In this document: one piece after another, positions 6,708 to 14,972 of the stretch | Layout: the number at the start of each line of letters is the position of its first letter | Numbering within the stretch: the first letter of the stretch is position 1 | Origin: JBMOKT01 sp049323895 | Lineage (GTDB): Bacteria > Bacillota > Peptococcia > Peptococcales > BICA1-8 | DNA length: 40,910 bases | NCBI GenBank assembly: GCA_049323895.1 | Contig: JBMOKT010000036.1 | Location: 1 to 40,910 of the forward strand | Direction: 5' to 3' | Program-made: the position numbers and the translations under genes | Notes under the pieces: model-generated | What the model was told of the DNA's origin: nothing | Databases searched by the model: none | What the model saw: the letters and a program-made list of their open reading frames with translations, nothing else

Positions 6708-7394
6708 TTGTCTGATCTGGAAAAATCGAAAAAAAACATCCAAAAAAGAAATAGACCTAACTTTGATGTAGATTCCCTTTACAGTTTTGTACGATCTATA
6801 AATAATATAGGACAAACTTTACAAAAGTTAACAAATGTATTGGGGAAAAGTAAAAATGCCGCCGGAATAAAAAAACCTGTACTCAAAATTACTAGAGATA
6901 ATCCACCTGCTTTAGTAAAAATGTTGTATTTGCACCCTAGACCTATCAAAGCGAGTAGGTCTGTACGTGTAAGCAAAAATCCCATGGAATTGCCTGCTTT
7001 AAGAGGCAATCTTCCCCCCATATTACAATTATTATACAGGGAGCCTAAACCACGTAACACAAGTATTAAAACTATTAGACCAAAGTTAAGGTTCCAACCG
7101 GTAAAACTAGATAATTTCCTAAAGAGTATTATATCCGGATTAAAATCCCTTAAAATTGATTCCCTTTTGAAGCCCTTTAATTTTTTGGGCAAATCTCCTA
7201 GACCTAAAAAAGGGATGAAACCTTCAAATCGAATAATTGTAAAGCGGACATTTTTATCTAATCAATTGATTGTTATAAAACCGCCTAATTTACAAATGGA
7301 GAATAAAGACTCTCAGGAGAATATAGATATTAAGGAAAACCCGCCACTTGGTGACAGTGATATTAAAGATAGCAGTATTAAAAAGAAAAGATGA
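6708..7394 (+). CDS. Very basic 228-aa protein with internal repeat, spore-locus associated
   Basis: I do not recognise a family. The chain is rich in Lys, Arg, Pro and Asn, with no membrane segment or signal peptide. Two imperfect copies of a unit are visible: NPPALVKMLYLHPRPIK near residues 65-81 and NLPPILQLLYREPKPRN near 100-116. A third region, around residues 135-165, is rich in LKS/LLKPF. The last 35 residues turn acidic. The start is TTG 6708, 9 nt after AGGAGG; the ATG at 6701 runs into a stop after four codons. It has the best SigK-like promoter of the locus. A strongly cationic, late-sporulation protein may bind coat polymers or nucleic acid, which is speculation. Confidence 0.7.
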   Translation: MSDLEKSKKNIQKRNRPNFDVDSLYSFVRSINNIGQTLQKLTNVLGKSKNAAGIKKPVLKITRDNPPALVKMLYLHPRPIKASRSVRVSKNPMELPALRGNLPPILQLLYREPKPRNTSIKTIRPKLRFQPVKLDNFLKSIISGLKSLKIDSLLKPFNFLGKSPRPKKGMKPSNRIIVKRTFLSNQLIVIKPPNLQMENKDSQENIDIKENPPLGDSDIKDSSIKKKR

Positions 7395-7588
7395 AATCGA
7401 AGTAAAGGAAACTTAAAGGATTTAGTATAAAATCTTCCAGCAATTGACTTTGATTACTAACTTTATGTGAGCCTTTTATAAGTATATTAGAAAAATACGG
7501 CTTGCGCTGAGCCTTTGGTGTCTGCGGAAGCCGATGTTGCTCTTATACTTATTACCTTGTAAAAGTTATACTTTTTTATAAGTATAAA

Positions 7589-7640
7589 AAAGGACCCTTG
7601 ATTTCTCAAGGGTCCTTTAGCTATGGTGCCGAAGATCGGA
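7589..7640 (-). repeat. Attachment-like repeat, copy 1 (tRNA 3' end plus terminator)
   Basis: The 30-bp palindrome at 7589-7618 is identical to 34571-34600. After a short variable spacer, 17 bp (7624-7640, TGGTGCCGAAGATCGGA) are identical to 34606-34622, which is the CCA end and start of the T arm of a tRNA-Leu on the minus strand. Copy 1 keeps only these 17 bp of tRNA. The arrangement is what integrases that target tRNA 3' ends leave behind. Confidence 0.6.
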
Positions 7641-7751
7641 TTGTATAGGTGGTGGGGGTATAATGGAAAATCTAATACTGAAAGTCTCGAAAGTACTGAA
7701 ATTCAAGGTCCTGTAAATATTTATAATTTTAATAATTTTCTTAAGTTATAG
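7623..7751 (+). CDS. Short open frame across the attachment-like repeat
   Basis: ATG 7623 opens 42 codons ending in IQGPVNIYNFNNFLKL. There is no ribosome site, because the start lies in the tRNA/terminator repeat. The C-terminal part looks protein-like and may be the 3' end of a gene whose front was replaced by the attachment repeat. It may equally be chance. Confidence 0.2.
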   Translation: MVPKIGLYRWWGYNGKSNTESLESTEIQGPVNIYNFNNFLKL

Positions 7752-7765
7752 ATTTTCTATGTTAT

Positions 7766-7784
7766 TGTGAGCCTTTTGTGAGCC
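7766..7784 (+). repeat. TGTGAGCC direct-repeat pair, copy near the left attachment repeat
   Basis: TGTGAGCCTTTTGTGAGCC, identical to 34546-34564. A single TGTGAGCC followed by TTTT also occurs at 7466-7477. Paired short direct repeats near attachment sites are typical of integrase arm-binding sites. Confidence 0.55.
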
Positions 7785-8245
7785 ATATGAAGCAATTATA
7801 TAAAGATTTTTACACATTATTAGTATGTGTAATTTGTTGGTAAAAATACGGGGGCATCATTAAAACTCACTCTACTTCCGGTAACACTGGGCGTTCATTT
7901 TAACATAAATGCAAATATTGTTCATAATTACTTGCTGGCTTATTTTGTCGATTTATCGGACAATATTGGGGAAGGAAATTTCATATTTATAGGGAATTTC
8001 AACATAAAATGTAATCTTCAGTTGTACAAAATTGGATTTATAAAGTATTTTTGGTACTTTCTCAATAACTAGGATAGTATATATTTGTGACACTAACTTC
8101 GCGAATACTACGGAAATTAGTAGTTTTGCGACATTTGTGTCGGATATACCGAAGTTATATGAAACGGCGCGAAAAAAGATTTAGAGAGAATTCGGTTATT
8201 TTAAGAGGACATAAGAAAATAAATGAAAATGCAGGTGGTAGACAA

Positions 8246-9379
8246 TTGAGAAGATATGATATTGATTGGCTTCGTAACTTTATTATTATTTTGTTAATTC
8301 CTTTTCACACAGCGAGAATATTTGACTACTGGGAACCCAATTATGTGAAAAGTGTTGAGTTAAGTTGGGGTTTGAGCTGGTTTATAGCATTAATAGGCTA
8401 TTGGTTTATGCCTCTAATGTTCTGGTTGGCAGGATCTGCGAGCTGGTATGCGCTGGAGTCTAGAACGGGTTATGATTATTTCAAGGAACGTATAAATAGG
8501 CTTTTTGTACCATTGGTGTTTGGATTATTATTTATTGTCCCACCACAGGGATATTTATCAAAAATAAGCAACCCTAGTTATGATCAAAATTACTTAGAGT
8601 TCTTATCCGCTTATTTTTTTGATTTTAGTGATTTAAGTGGCTACTTTGGTACATTTACTCCAGCACATCTTTGGTTTATTTTATACTTATTAATCTTTTC
8701 TTTAGGAGGACTACCATTGTTACTAAAATTAAAAAAAGAATCTGGTAGAAGAGTAGTGGCGCGGATGTCACAGTATCTCAGTATCCCATGGATATATGTC
8801 ATGGTTTTTATAATCCTTACAGTTACTGAAGCTTTCCCTGCCCCTGGTGGGAAAAACCCATTTTTTTTCTTTTTTCTATTTTTCGCTGGGTATTTTACGT
8901 CTGCCGACAAATGTTTTGAAGTAGTAATTAATAAGCTTAAATTTAAAGCATTGTTGTTTTTATTCATCAATTTTCCGGTTTATCTATTCCTGGCATTGAA
9001 ATGGGCAGGTTTGCCAGACTTCGCACCGGAGTCTATCTTATTAGCATTTATACGAAATCTAGCTATATGGCTTACAATAATAGTATTACTTGGGTATGGT
9101 AAAAGATTCTTAACCTTTGGCAATAATTGGCTTAATTACATGAACCGAGCAGCTTTTCCCGTTTATATACTCCATCAAACGGTTTTACTCATAATAGGCT
9201 TTTTAATATTACCCTTTGATATAAGTATTGGTTTCAAATTTTTACTTATTACATTGCTGTCTTTCATAAGCTGCTTTGGAATCTACGAACTGCTCATCAG
9301 ACGGAATAGTGTAGCTAGTTGGTTATTTGGAGTGAAAGCAGAAACTAGTATTAATAAAAATTCAACTATTGGGATGTAA
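8246..9379 (+). CDS. Acyltransferase family 3 membrane protein
   Basis: 377-residue integral membrane protein of the acyltransferase-3 family, which transfers acetyl or similar groups to surface polysaccharides or lipids. The family signature R-x-Y-D-I-D-W-L-R is at residues 2-10, and the FHTARIF motif near residue 24 holds the catalytic-type His. About ten hydrophobic segments follow, including WFMPLMFWLAGSASWY and HLWFILYLLIFSLGG. I chose TTG 8246 (AGGTGG 7 nt upstream) because the family signature begins there; the frame is open further upstream to 8087 but that part is basic and unlike the family. The substrate cannot be told from sequence. Confidence 0.8.
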   Translation: MRRYDIDWLRNFIIILLIPFHTARIFDYWEPNYVKSVELSWGLSWFIALIGYWFMPLMFWLAGSASWYALESRTGYDYFKERINRLFVPLVFGLLFIVPPQGYLSKISNPSYDQNYLEFLSAYFFDFSDLSGYFGTFTPAHLWFILYLLIFSLGGLPLLLKLKKESGRRVVARMSQYLSIPWIYVMVFIILTVTEAFPAPGGKNPFFFFFLFFAGYFTSADKCFEVVINKLKFKALLFLFINFPVYLFLALKWAGLPDFAPESILLAFIRNLAIWLTIIVLLGYGKRFLTFGNNWLNYMNRAAFPVYILHQTVLLIIGFLILPFDISIGFKFLLITLLSFISCFGIYELLIRRNSVASWLFGVKAETSINKNSTIGM

Positions 9380-9437
9380 TGTGGCACCGCATCTTATAAC
9401 AGCCCGTAAATCGCTCACTATAAGTAACGGCAAAAAA

Positions 9438-9781
9438 CATGCACTAAATCTTGAAGAAAATTTAGAAGAAATAGTGAGTAATGTGAAAAAGAAGAGACAT
9501 CGAGCAAAACTGGTTATAAGAGTAGAAATTCAAAAGGGAAATGGAAAGACCAGACCCCTAGGAATACCAGCCTGTCAGATAAGATAGTACAAAGCGCAGC
9601 AACCCGAATAGTAGAAGCAATATACGAACAAGACTTTCTAGATTGCAATTATGGCTATAGACCAAAAGTAGGGGCACAAAAAGCAGTAACAGAACTAACA
9701 AAAGAGTTTCAATTTAACAAATACAGCTATATAGTAGAAGCAGATAAGGAAAGAATACAGGCTCTGATGACAGAAAAATGA
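9438..9781 (+). pseudogene. ltrA: Remnant of a group II intron reverse transcriptase/maturase (LtrA-type)
   Basis: The first frame ends NGKTRPLGIPA and then breaks. One base is missing at about 9571, and the next frame resumes with LSDKIVQSAATRIVEAIYEQDF, NYGYRP and YSYIVEAD. These are RT blocks 1-3 of group II intron maturases. After VEAD the sequence jumps to KERIQALMTEK and stops, so the catalytic YADD region, maturase and endonuclease domains are gone. The gene is dead through both a frameshift and a large deletion. No intron domain V was found next to it. Confidence 0.85.
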
Positions 9782-9814
9782 CCCATAGAAACTAATTTTC
9801 GTGGGTTTTATTTT
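9781..9814 (+). terminator. Probable terminator after the RT remnant
   Basis: ACCCATAGAAA can pair with TTTTCGTGGGT, with wobble pairs and one mismatch, followed by a TTTTATTTT run. Confidence 0.45.
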
Positions 9815-9953
9815 GAGGAAAAACATCTAATATATCAAACATCTAACTGAGGCTTAGCGAACATCGGGAGAAGTCATCTTGGGACAAGCCCACGTTAACC
9901 CCTGGATATTAGTTAAAATTCCCATATCATGGCTAAATATTAGGAGGGATAAA

Positions 9954-10394
9954 ATGGCTAGAATTGGAATATTAACATGTTCAAACGCTACGCAAGATTT
10001 AGGATGTTCTTCGGTGAGCTGTTTACGTGATTTTAGAAAACGTGAGGGAGCATTTGAAAGATATAGAGAGGAAGATTCTCTGGACTTAGTCGGAATGATA
10101 AATTGTTCAGGTTGTCCGACACTGGCTGGTCCAGAAAAGTTACTTAGCCGAATTAGAGCACTAACAGAGTTTCGTATTGATACTATCCATTTCACATATT
10201 GTATGGAAGCGTTATGTCCTTTTCGCAAAAATTACGAGCAGTTGCTAAAAGAGAAGTTTCCCAATATTGAAATAATTATCGGGACTCATCAAGCTCATGT
10301 GACACATGATGAATTTAGAAAGGAAGTTAAAAGTGTTTTATGTCAAGCACAAGAAACAATGGTTGATATTATTAAAGGCCGAAATGAAAAATAG
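9954..10394 (+). CDS. CGGC domain protein
   Basis: 146-residue small protein of the CGGC family (putative metal-binding, function unknown). It begins MARIGILTCSN, followed by a Cys pair in GCSSVSC. The family core is INCSGCPTLAG near residue 49, and C-x4-C in YCMEALCPF is near residue 87. A HQAHVTH segment near 113 adds possible metal ligands. A strong AGGAGGGA site precedes ATG 9954 and fixes the start. The gene stands alone between decayed genes. Confidence 0.85.
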   Translation: MARIGILTCSNATQDLGCSSVSCLRDFRKREGAFERYREEDSLDLVGMINCSGCPTLAGPEKLLSRIRALTEFRIDTIHFTYCMEALCPFRKNYEQLLKEKFPNIEIIIGTHQAHVTHDEFRKEVKSVLCQAQETMVDIIKGRNEK

Positions 10395-10533
10395 AAGTGA
10401 TTGATATAATTAAAGAGAGTAATTTTTATAATATTATTACAGAAGATTTACCAGATATAAAAGTATGGTAAAGGAACATCGCGAGGAGAACAACAAATAA
10501 GAAACTCAAACAAGAGAAAATAGGAGAATAAGG

Positions 10534-10875
10534 ATGTTACTAATCAAATTATTAGCACTTTATAATTTTGCCTTTGGTCTGTTTCACTTGTTTTTTTGGA
10601 GGATATTAAAGTGGAACGAACAACTTCAAAAAGTATCTCCAACTAACAGAGCTGTCGTCCAAACGCTAAACATTTGCCTAACATTTATGTTTTTTTTAGT
10701 TGTATATTTTTTCTACTTTTTTGCAATGGAAATGAAAAATCACATAAAGGACATTGACCGTGCAACTACAGCAATTAAAAATGTTAAAGTAGAGGTTATG
10801 CCACGGACCGGGCATATGATGAGTACAGAATATCCCGAGTTTGTAAATAAACAAATTATTAGTTTTATAATATAA
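10534..10875 (+). pseudogene. Chimera of a small membrane protein and an alpha/beta-hydrolase tail
   Basis: 113 codons. Residues 1-70 are a membrane protein with two hydrophobic segments (LLALYNFAFGLFHLFFW and LTFMFFLVVYFFYFFAM). Residues 78-113 read AIKNVKVEVMPRTGHMMSTEYPEFVNKQIISFI. This is the C-terminal end of an alpha/beta hydrolase, including the catalytic-His motif GHMM but lacking the nucleophile and the rest of the fold. Two unrelated genes seem to have been joined by an in-frame deletion. A hydrolase of this kind cannot work. The membrane part might still be expressed, as AGGAG lies 8 nt before the ATG. Confidence 0.6.
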
Positions 10876-10999
10876 GAGTCGATTTTCCGGTGTAATTCTG
10901 CATACTGGCTACAGCACATAAGACGACAAATTTGGCTAGGGCCTCCGACCTAAAATATTAAACCATACAAAATAAGTGATATGAAGAAGAGGAATGAAG

Positions 11000-11698
11000 A
11001 TGAAGGTTCTAAATTTGAAAAATCTGCTATTGTCTTTATTAATTATAAATATTCTATCTAGTTGTTCTTACGTAAAAAGTAATCCTAAAGCTACACCCAA
11101 GCAACAAAATATTATGAGCCAAAGTTCAGTTACCGGTTCAGAAACTTTGGATAAACAAGATAATATGATGGTTCAATCTTCTAATGATGGACAAAATGAA
11201 TGTTCAGATAAACCCCCTAGCGATAGTCAAATATATAATATTAATCAAGAAACAACAAAAGCTTCAAATGCTTCAGAATATGAAGGTAAATGGATTAGTT
11301 CTAACTATCAATTTGTTCAGATGGAAGGATATACAGCAAAGTTTGGCAGTGAATTGTATATAAAGAATAAGAACGATGGAATGATGGATATTGAAATATA
11401 TGATATTGCCCCGCCTCCCTCAAGTAGGATAGCTTCAATAGCGGCAGATGTAAAAATCTCAAAGGAAGGAGTTGGTAGTTTTACATTTAATGACGATGGA
11501 TGGGGTTCGCATGGAAATGGAACAATAGAATTACTTAATAATCAAATTATTGTCAACGTTTATTCTCAAATAGAAGAAGGGACTAACCCTGATTGGAGAT
11601 TTTATGGTGGGAAAAGAGTATTTATAAGGGAAGGTTCCCAAGAACTGAAACCACTTGATATTAGTGACTTAAACATTACATTTAAAGGAGTCAAATAA
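11000..11698 (+). CDS. Secreted lipoprotein of unknown function
   Basis: 232-residue predicted lipoprotein. A Lys-containing N-terminus and hydrophobic stretch (LKNLLLSLLIINILSSC) end in the lipobox L-S-S-C, so Cys 21 would be lipidated and the protein anchored outside the membrane. A polar Ser/Gln/Asn-rich linker follows to about residue 95. The rest is a compact domain with EGKWISSNYQFVQ, then a Gly/Asp-rich region (FNDDGWGSHGNG) that looks like a small beta-barrel. I do not recognise the family. ATG 11000 is preferred over ATG 10994 because GAGGA lies 6 nt before it. Confidence 0.75.
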   Translation: MKVLNLKNLLLSLLIINILSSCSYVKSNPKATPKQQNIMSQSSVTGSETLDKQDNMMVQSSNDGQNECSDKPPSDSQIYNINQETTKASNASEYEGKWISSNYQFVQMEGYTAKFGSELYIKNKNDGMMDIEIYDIAPPPSSRIASIAADVKISKEGVGSFTFNDDGWGSHGNGTIELLNNQIIVNVYSQIEEGTNPDWRFYGGKRVFIREGSQELKPLDISDLNITFKGVK

Positions 11699-11768
11699 AC
11701 GATAGAGTTACTTATAAAGAAATTACAGATAAACTTGGTTTTGGAATAGGATATGAATATACCACATA

Positions 11769-12041
11769 ATGATAAGAGGTGCCAATAGACAGGAGATTTT
11801 TCATGATGATGAAGAAGATAACTTAAGATTTTTAGAAACCTTGAATAAAATTAAAGCGACGTCAGAAATCAAGGTATATCCAGAGGGATTACTCGATAAT
11901 GATTTTATATTGAGGATGTTTTCCGAAGATAAGAATACAGCACTAGAGAGATTTAAGCAATTTAATGAACTGGAAAATGATGATAGCTGCTTAGACGATG
12001 TAGTTAAAGAAAGGGCACGTTTAACCGATAGACAAGCGGCA
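11769..12041 (+). pseudogene. Internally deleted REP-associated (Y1/IS200-like) transposase remnant
   Basis: The frame opens with MIRGANRQEIFHDDEEDNLRF LETL, the N-terminus of the Y1_Tnp/RAYT family, and keeps about 37 residues up to EIKVY. The central part, with the H-x-H metal site and catalytic Tyr, is missing. It resumes with DKNTALERFKQFNELENDDSCLD and RARLTDRQAA, the usual C-terminal part. After 12041 the family pattern stops, and G/C-rich short hairpins follow (GGGGGTTCCCCC near 12053 and GCGGAAGAACCGC near 12100). Those could be leftover REP-type structures. Confidence 0.7.
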
Positions 12042-12128
12042 AGAATTCCAGGGGGTTCCCCCCCAGTCTTATATTTAAAGTCTAAATTAAAAGCGGAAGA
12101 ACCGCCCCTGTGCTTCCCCAAAAACTTA

Positions 12129-12158
12129 TTGACTATACTACCTGTAGTATTATATACT
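12129..12158 (+). promoter_or_regulatory. SigA-type promoter of the RpiR/TRAP operon
   Basis: TTGACT at 12129-12134 and TATACT at 12153-12158 with an 18-bp spacer, followed by the RpiR-family gene. The spacer and -10 box lie inside the long inverted repeat. Confidence 0.5.
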
Positions 12159-12170
12159 ACAGGTAGTATA
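12134..12170 (+). promoter_or_regulatory. 16-bp perfect inverted repeat, likely operator
   Basis: TATACTACCTGTAGTA (12134-12149) is mirrored exactly at 12155-12170 across a 5-nt centre. It overlaps the promoter and lies 24 bp before the regulator gene, as expected for an autoregulated operator. As RNA it would also form a hairpin, but no T tract follows. Confidence 0.55.
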
Positions 12171-12194
12171 ATTTAGTACAAAAGGAGGATTTAG

Positions 12195-13046
12195 ATGAAT
12201 TCATTTTTGAAAGAAGTAGAAGATACGTATGAAGATTTGCCAGAATCCCAAAAACGGGTTGCTAAATATATCATTAATAATTATGAACACGTAGCATTTA
12301 TAACATTAGAGGATTTATCCGATGAAATTGGTGTCAGCACAACTACAGTAATTAGATTTGCAAGAAGTCTTGGTTATAACGGGTTTTCGAATCTTCAAGA
12401 ACAAATACGCCAAATTGTTAGAGCAAAAATAAGTCTTCCTGAACGACTGGATAATCTAGCTAATGAAGTTGAGCATGATGAATACTTACTAAAATCATTT
12501 AATAATGATATCGATAACATAAACAATACTTTGGAATTATTAAATAAAGACAAAATAGAGCAAACAGTAGAACAAATAATTAAAGCTAATACTGTTTTTA
12601 GTATAGGACTTAGAAGCTCTTTTAGTCTTGCATATTTCTTTACCACAACACTAGGGCAAATTAGAGAAAATGTAAGGCTATTATTTTCTATCGGGGCAAT
12701 TCAACCTGAAGAGGAAATACTTAATGCTAAACCAGGAGATGTTTGTGTTGCATTTTCTTTTCCGCGCTATACTAAGCTCACCATAGAGATTGCAAAGTGT
12801 CTTAAAGAACGGGGTGTAATAATCATAGGTATCTCTGATAATGCTTTGTCTCCTATTTCCGAAGTGGCTGACATTGTTCTACCTTGTAAAGTTAAAGGAA
12901 TGATGTTTAAAAACTCACTATCTGCTCCATTTTCCTTAATCAATTATCTCATTTCTGTAATTTCAATAAAAGATAAAAAGAGGGCAATGGAAATGCTTTC
13001 TAAAAATGAGGAAATATGCCGCAGATATGAATACTTTTCAATATAA
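12195..13046 (+). CDS. RpiR-family transcriptional regulator (HTH + SIS)
   Basis: 283-residue regulator. Residues 1-77 form the RpiR helix-turn-helix (ITLEDLSDEIGVSTTTVIRFARSLGYNGFSNLQ). Residues of about 115-250 form the sugar-isomerase (SIS) ligand domain (TVFSIGLRSSFSLAYFFTTTLGQ, AFSFPRYTKLTIEIAK, IIGISDNALSPISEVAD). RpiR proteins usually sense phosphosugars or related metabolites. Here the gene heads an operon for TRAP-TAXI uptake, so the effector may be an organic acid or its derivative. AAAGGAGG precedes the ATG. The inverted repeat just upstream is the likely binding site. Confidence 0.9.
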   Translation: MNSFLKEVEDTYEDLPESQKRVAKYIINNYEHVAFITLEDLSDEIGVSTTTVIRFARSLGYNGFSNLQEQIRQIVRAKISLPERLDNLANEVEHDEYLLKSFNNDIDNINNTLELLNKDKIEQTVEQIIKANTVFSIGLRSSFSLAYFFTTTLGQIRENVRLLFSIGAIQPEEEILNAKPGDVCVAFSFPRYTKLTIEIAKCLKERGVIIIGISDNALSPISEVADIVLPCKVKGMMFKNSLSAPFSLINYLISVISIKDKKRAMEMLSKNEEICRRYEYFSI

Positions 13047-13079
13047 TCTATTTAATATTCTTTAGGAGGTGCAGAATTT

Positions 13080-14951
13080 TTGAATGCTTTTATTAGAAGG
13101 ATAATAACTTTATTAGCAGTGTCAGTGACGCTTATACAAATGTATACAGCTGGGTTTGGAGTATTTCCGGCACTTATTCAGAGACCTTTACACTTACTTT
13201 TTGTATTGCCATTAGCTTTTTTAGTTCTACCTGTATCCAAAAAATTAAAAAAAGAAAATACACAAATTATTGATTTAGTTTTAGCAGTTGCAGCAATAGT
13301 CGTTATTTTGTATGGACTAATTAATAGCTCAAAGATGGCCTATCGGATTTCTTGGCCAACTCAGACTGATTTAATTATGGGTTTTTTGCTTATAATACTT
13401 ATACTAGAGGGTTGTCGAAGAGCGGTTGGTAACGCACTTACTCTTATCGGTTTATTAGCAATTATATATGGCATATTTGGACAAATGATGCCAGGCATCT
13501 TAGCTCATGCTGGTTTTGGATTGGAAAGAATAATAGCTTATTTGTACATATCATCAGAAGGAATTTATGGAGTTCCATTATATGTGTTTTCAACATATGT
13601 CTTTGCGTTTATAATATTTGGCTCATTCCTTGAATACTCTGGAGCTGGGAATTTTTTTGTTGATTTAGCTCTTTCATTGACTGGTCGTTTAAGAGGAGGG
13701 CCTGCAAAAGCTGCAGTTGTATCTAGTGCTATGATGGGAATGATTTCTGGGAGTTCTCAAGCCAATGTTGCTACAACAGGTACTTTTACAATACCCCTTA
13801 TGAAAAGAATTGGATATCCTGCTCCTTTAGCTGGAGCTATAGAAGCTGTTGCATCTACTGGTGGTTTATTTACACCGCCTATTATGGGGTCAGCGGCGTT
13901 CTTAATGGCCGAGTTTATTGGTATTCCTTATATAGAAGTAGCAGCAGCTGCAATAATTCCAGCCTTAATATATTATATCACCGTATTTTTAGTTGTTGAT
14001 ATCGAAGCAGTAAAAACAAAAGTCAGAATATTAAAACAAGAAGAAGTTCCAAATTTAATAACTGTTCTTAAAAAGGGAGGACATTTCTTAATTCCAGTCT
14101 TCTTAATTATTTATTTATTGGTTGTTCTTAAGTCATCCCCTATGAAAGCAGCATTTTGGGCAACAATGGTAACTATACTACTTACAATGTTTAAGGCGGA
14201 GACAAGAATGGGTCCTAAAAAAATAGTTGATGCTCTTGAGGCTGCAGGTAAACGTGCAATTGGACTTGGAATGGCCTGTGCGACAGCAGGAATGGTTGTC
14301 GGTATGCTTTCATTAACTGCATTAGCAATCAGGGTAACATATGCAACGATGACAGCTTCTGGTGGTAATCTTTATATTGCGCTTTTCTTTACAATGTTGA
14401 CTGCTCTCATTTTAGGTATGGGGCTTCCAGCTGCTGCAACATACATTATTTTAGCGGTAATGGCAGTTCCTGCTTTAATAAAAATGGGTTTAGACCCAAT
14501 AGTTGCTCACTTCTTTGCCTTTTACTTTTCATCATTAGCACCTGTTACTCCTCCGGTATGTATGGCATCATATGTAGCTTCAAGTATTTCTGGAGCTAAG
14601 CCTATGGAAACAGGATTGATTGCTTTTAAATATAGTTTTCCTGCTTTTATTGTACCTTTTGCCTTGGTTTACGGGGGAGAAGCTTTATTAGGAAGAGGTT
14701 CTGTTACAACTGTTGGGTTTGTAGTTTTAACATCAATATTAGGTGCAGCTTCTTTTGCTTTTGCAGCAACTGGTTGGTTTAAACGTCCAATATCTTTTTT
14801 ATGGAGACTGGGTTTTTTAATAGCAGCTATTTTTCTGGTTGTACCCGGATCAAAAACAGATGTATTTGGAGTTGTATTACTGGGATTATGTGTTTTAGGG
14901 ATCTATTTCAAAACCGGAAGGTCCAAAATTACTAATGATAGATCCTATTAA
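13080..14951 (+). CDS. TRAP transporter permease, fused 4TM/12TM subunit (TAXI type)
   Basis: 623-residue membrane protein combining the small and large TRAP permease subunits in one chain, the form normally paired with TAXI binding proteins. Roughly 16 or more hydrophobic segments are visible. Landmarks of the large subunit include GPAKAAVVSSAMMGMISGSSQANVATTGTFT, STGGLFTPPIMGSAAFLMAEF, and, in the second half, GMGLPAAATYIILA with SSLAPVTPPVCMASY. Transport would be driven by a sodium or proton gradient, with an organic acid as the usual substrate. The TTG 13080 start is 9 nt after AGGAGGTG. It lies 33 bp after the RpiR gene and 21 bp before the binding protein. Confidence 0.93.
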   Translation: MNAFIRRIITLLAVSVTLIQMYTAGFGVFPALIQRPLHLLFVLPLAFLVLPVSKKLKKENTQIIDLVLAVAAIVVILYGLINSSKMAYRISWPTQTDLIMGFLLIILILEGCRRAVGNALTLIGLLAIIYGIFGQMMPGILAHAGFGLERIIAYLYISSEGIYGVPLYVFSTYVFAFIIFGSFLEYSGAGNFFVDLALSLTGRLRGGPAKAAVVSSAMMGMISGSSQANVATTGTFTIPLMKRIGYPAPLAGAIEAVASTGGLFTPPIMGSAAFLMAEFIGIPYIEVAAAAIIPALIYYITVFLVVDIEAVKTKVRILKQEEVPNLITVLKKGGHFLIPVFLIIYLLVVLKSSPMKAAFWATMVTILLTMFKAETRMGPKKIVDALEAAGKRAIGLGMACATAGMVVGMLSLTALAIRVTYATMTASGGNLYIALFFTMLTALILGMGLPAAATYIILAVMAVPALIKMGLDPIVAHFFAFYFSSLAPVTPPVCMASYVASSISGAKPMETGLIAFKYSFPAFIVPFALVYGGEALLGRGSVTTVGFVVLTSILGAASFAFAATGWFKRPISFLWRLGFLIAAIFLVVPGSKTDVFGVVLLGLCVLGIYFKTGRSKITNDRSY

Positions 14952-14972
14952 TAAATAAAAGGAGGAAATTTA

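Larger units (their letters stand above)
7395..8245. other. Gene-poor stretch holding an attachment-like repeat
   Basis: About 850 bp with no convincing full gene. It holds single and paired TGTGAGCC motifs, a terminator hairpin joined to the last 17 bp of a tRNA gene, and a 42-codon open frame, all listed separately. The remainder (7785-8245) is AT-rich leader sequence before the acyltransferase gene, with no clear promoter. Confidence 0.5.

Noticed and set aside
10396..10470. Short frame ending NIITEDLPDIKVW after the CGGC gene
   Set aside because: Possibly a gene fragment, but there is no start, no recognised family and only about 25 codons.
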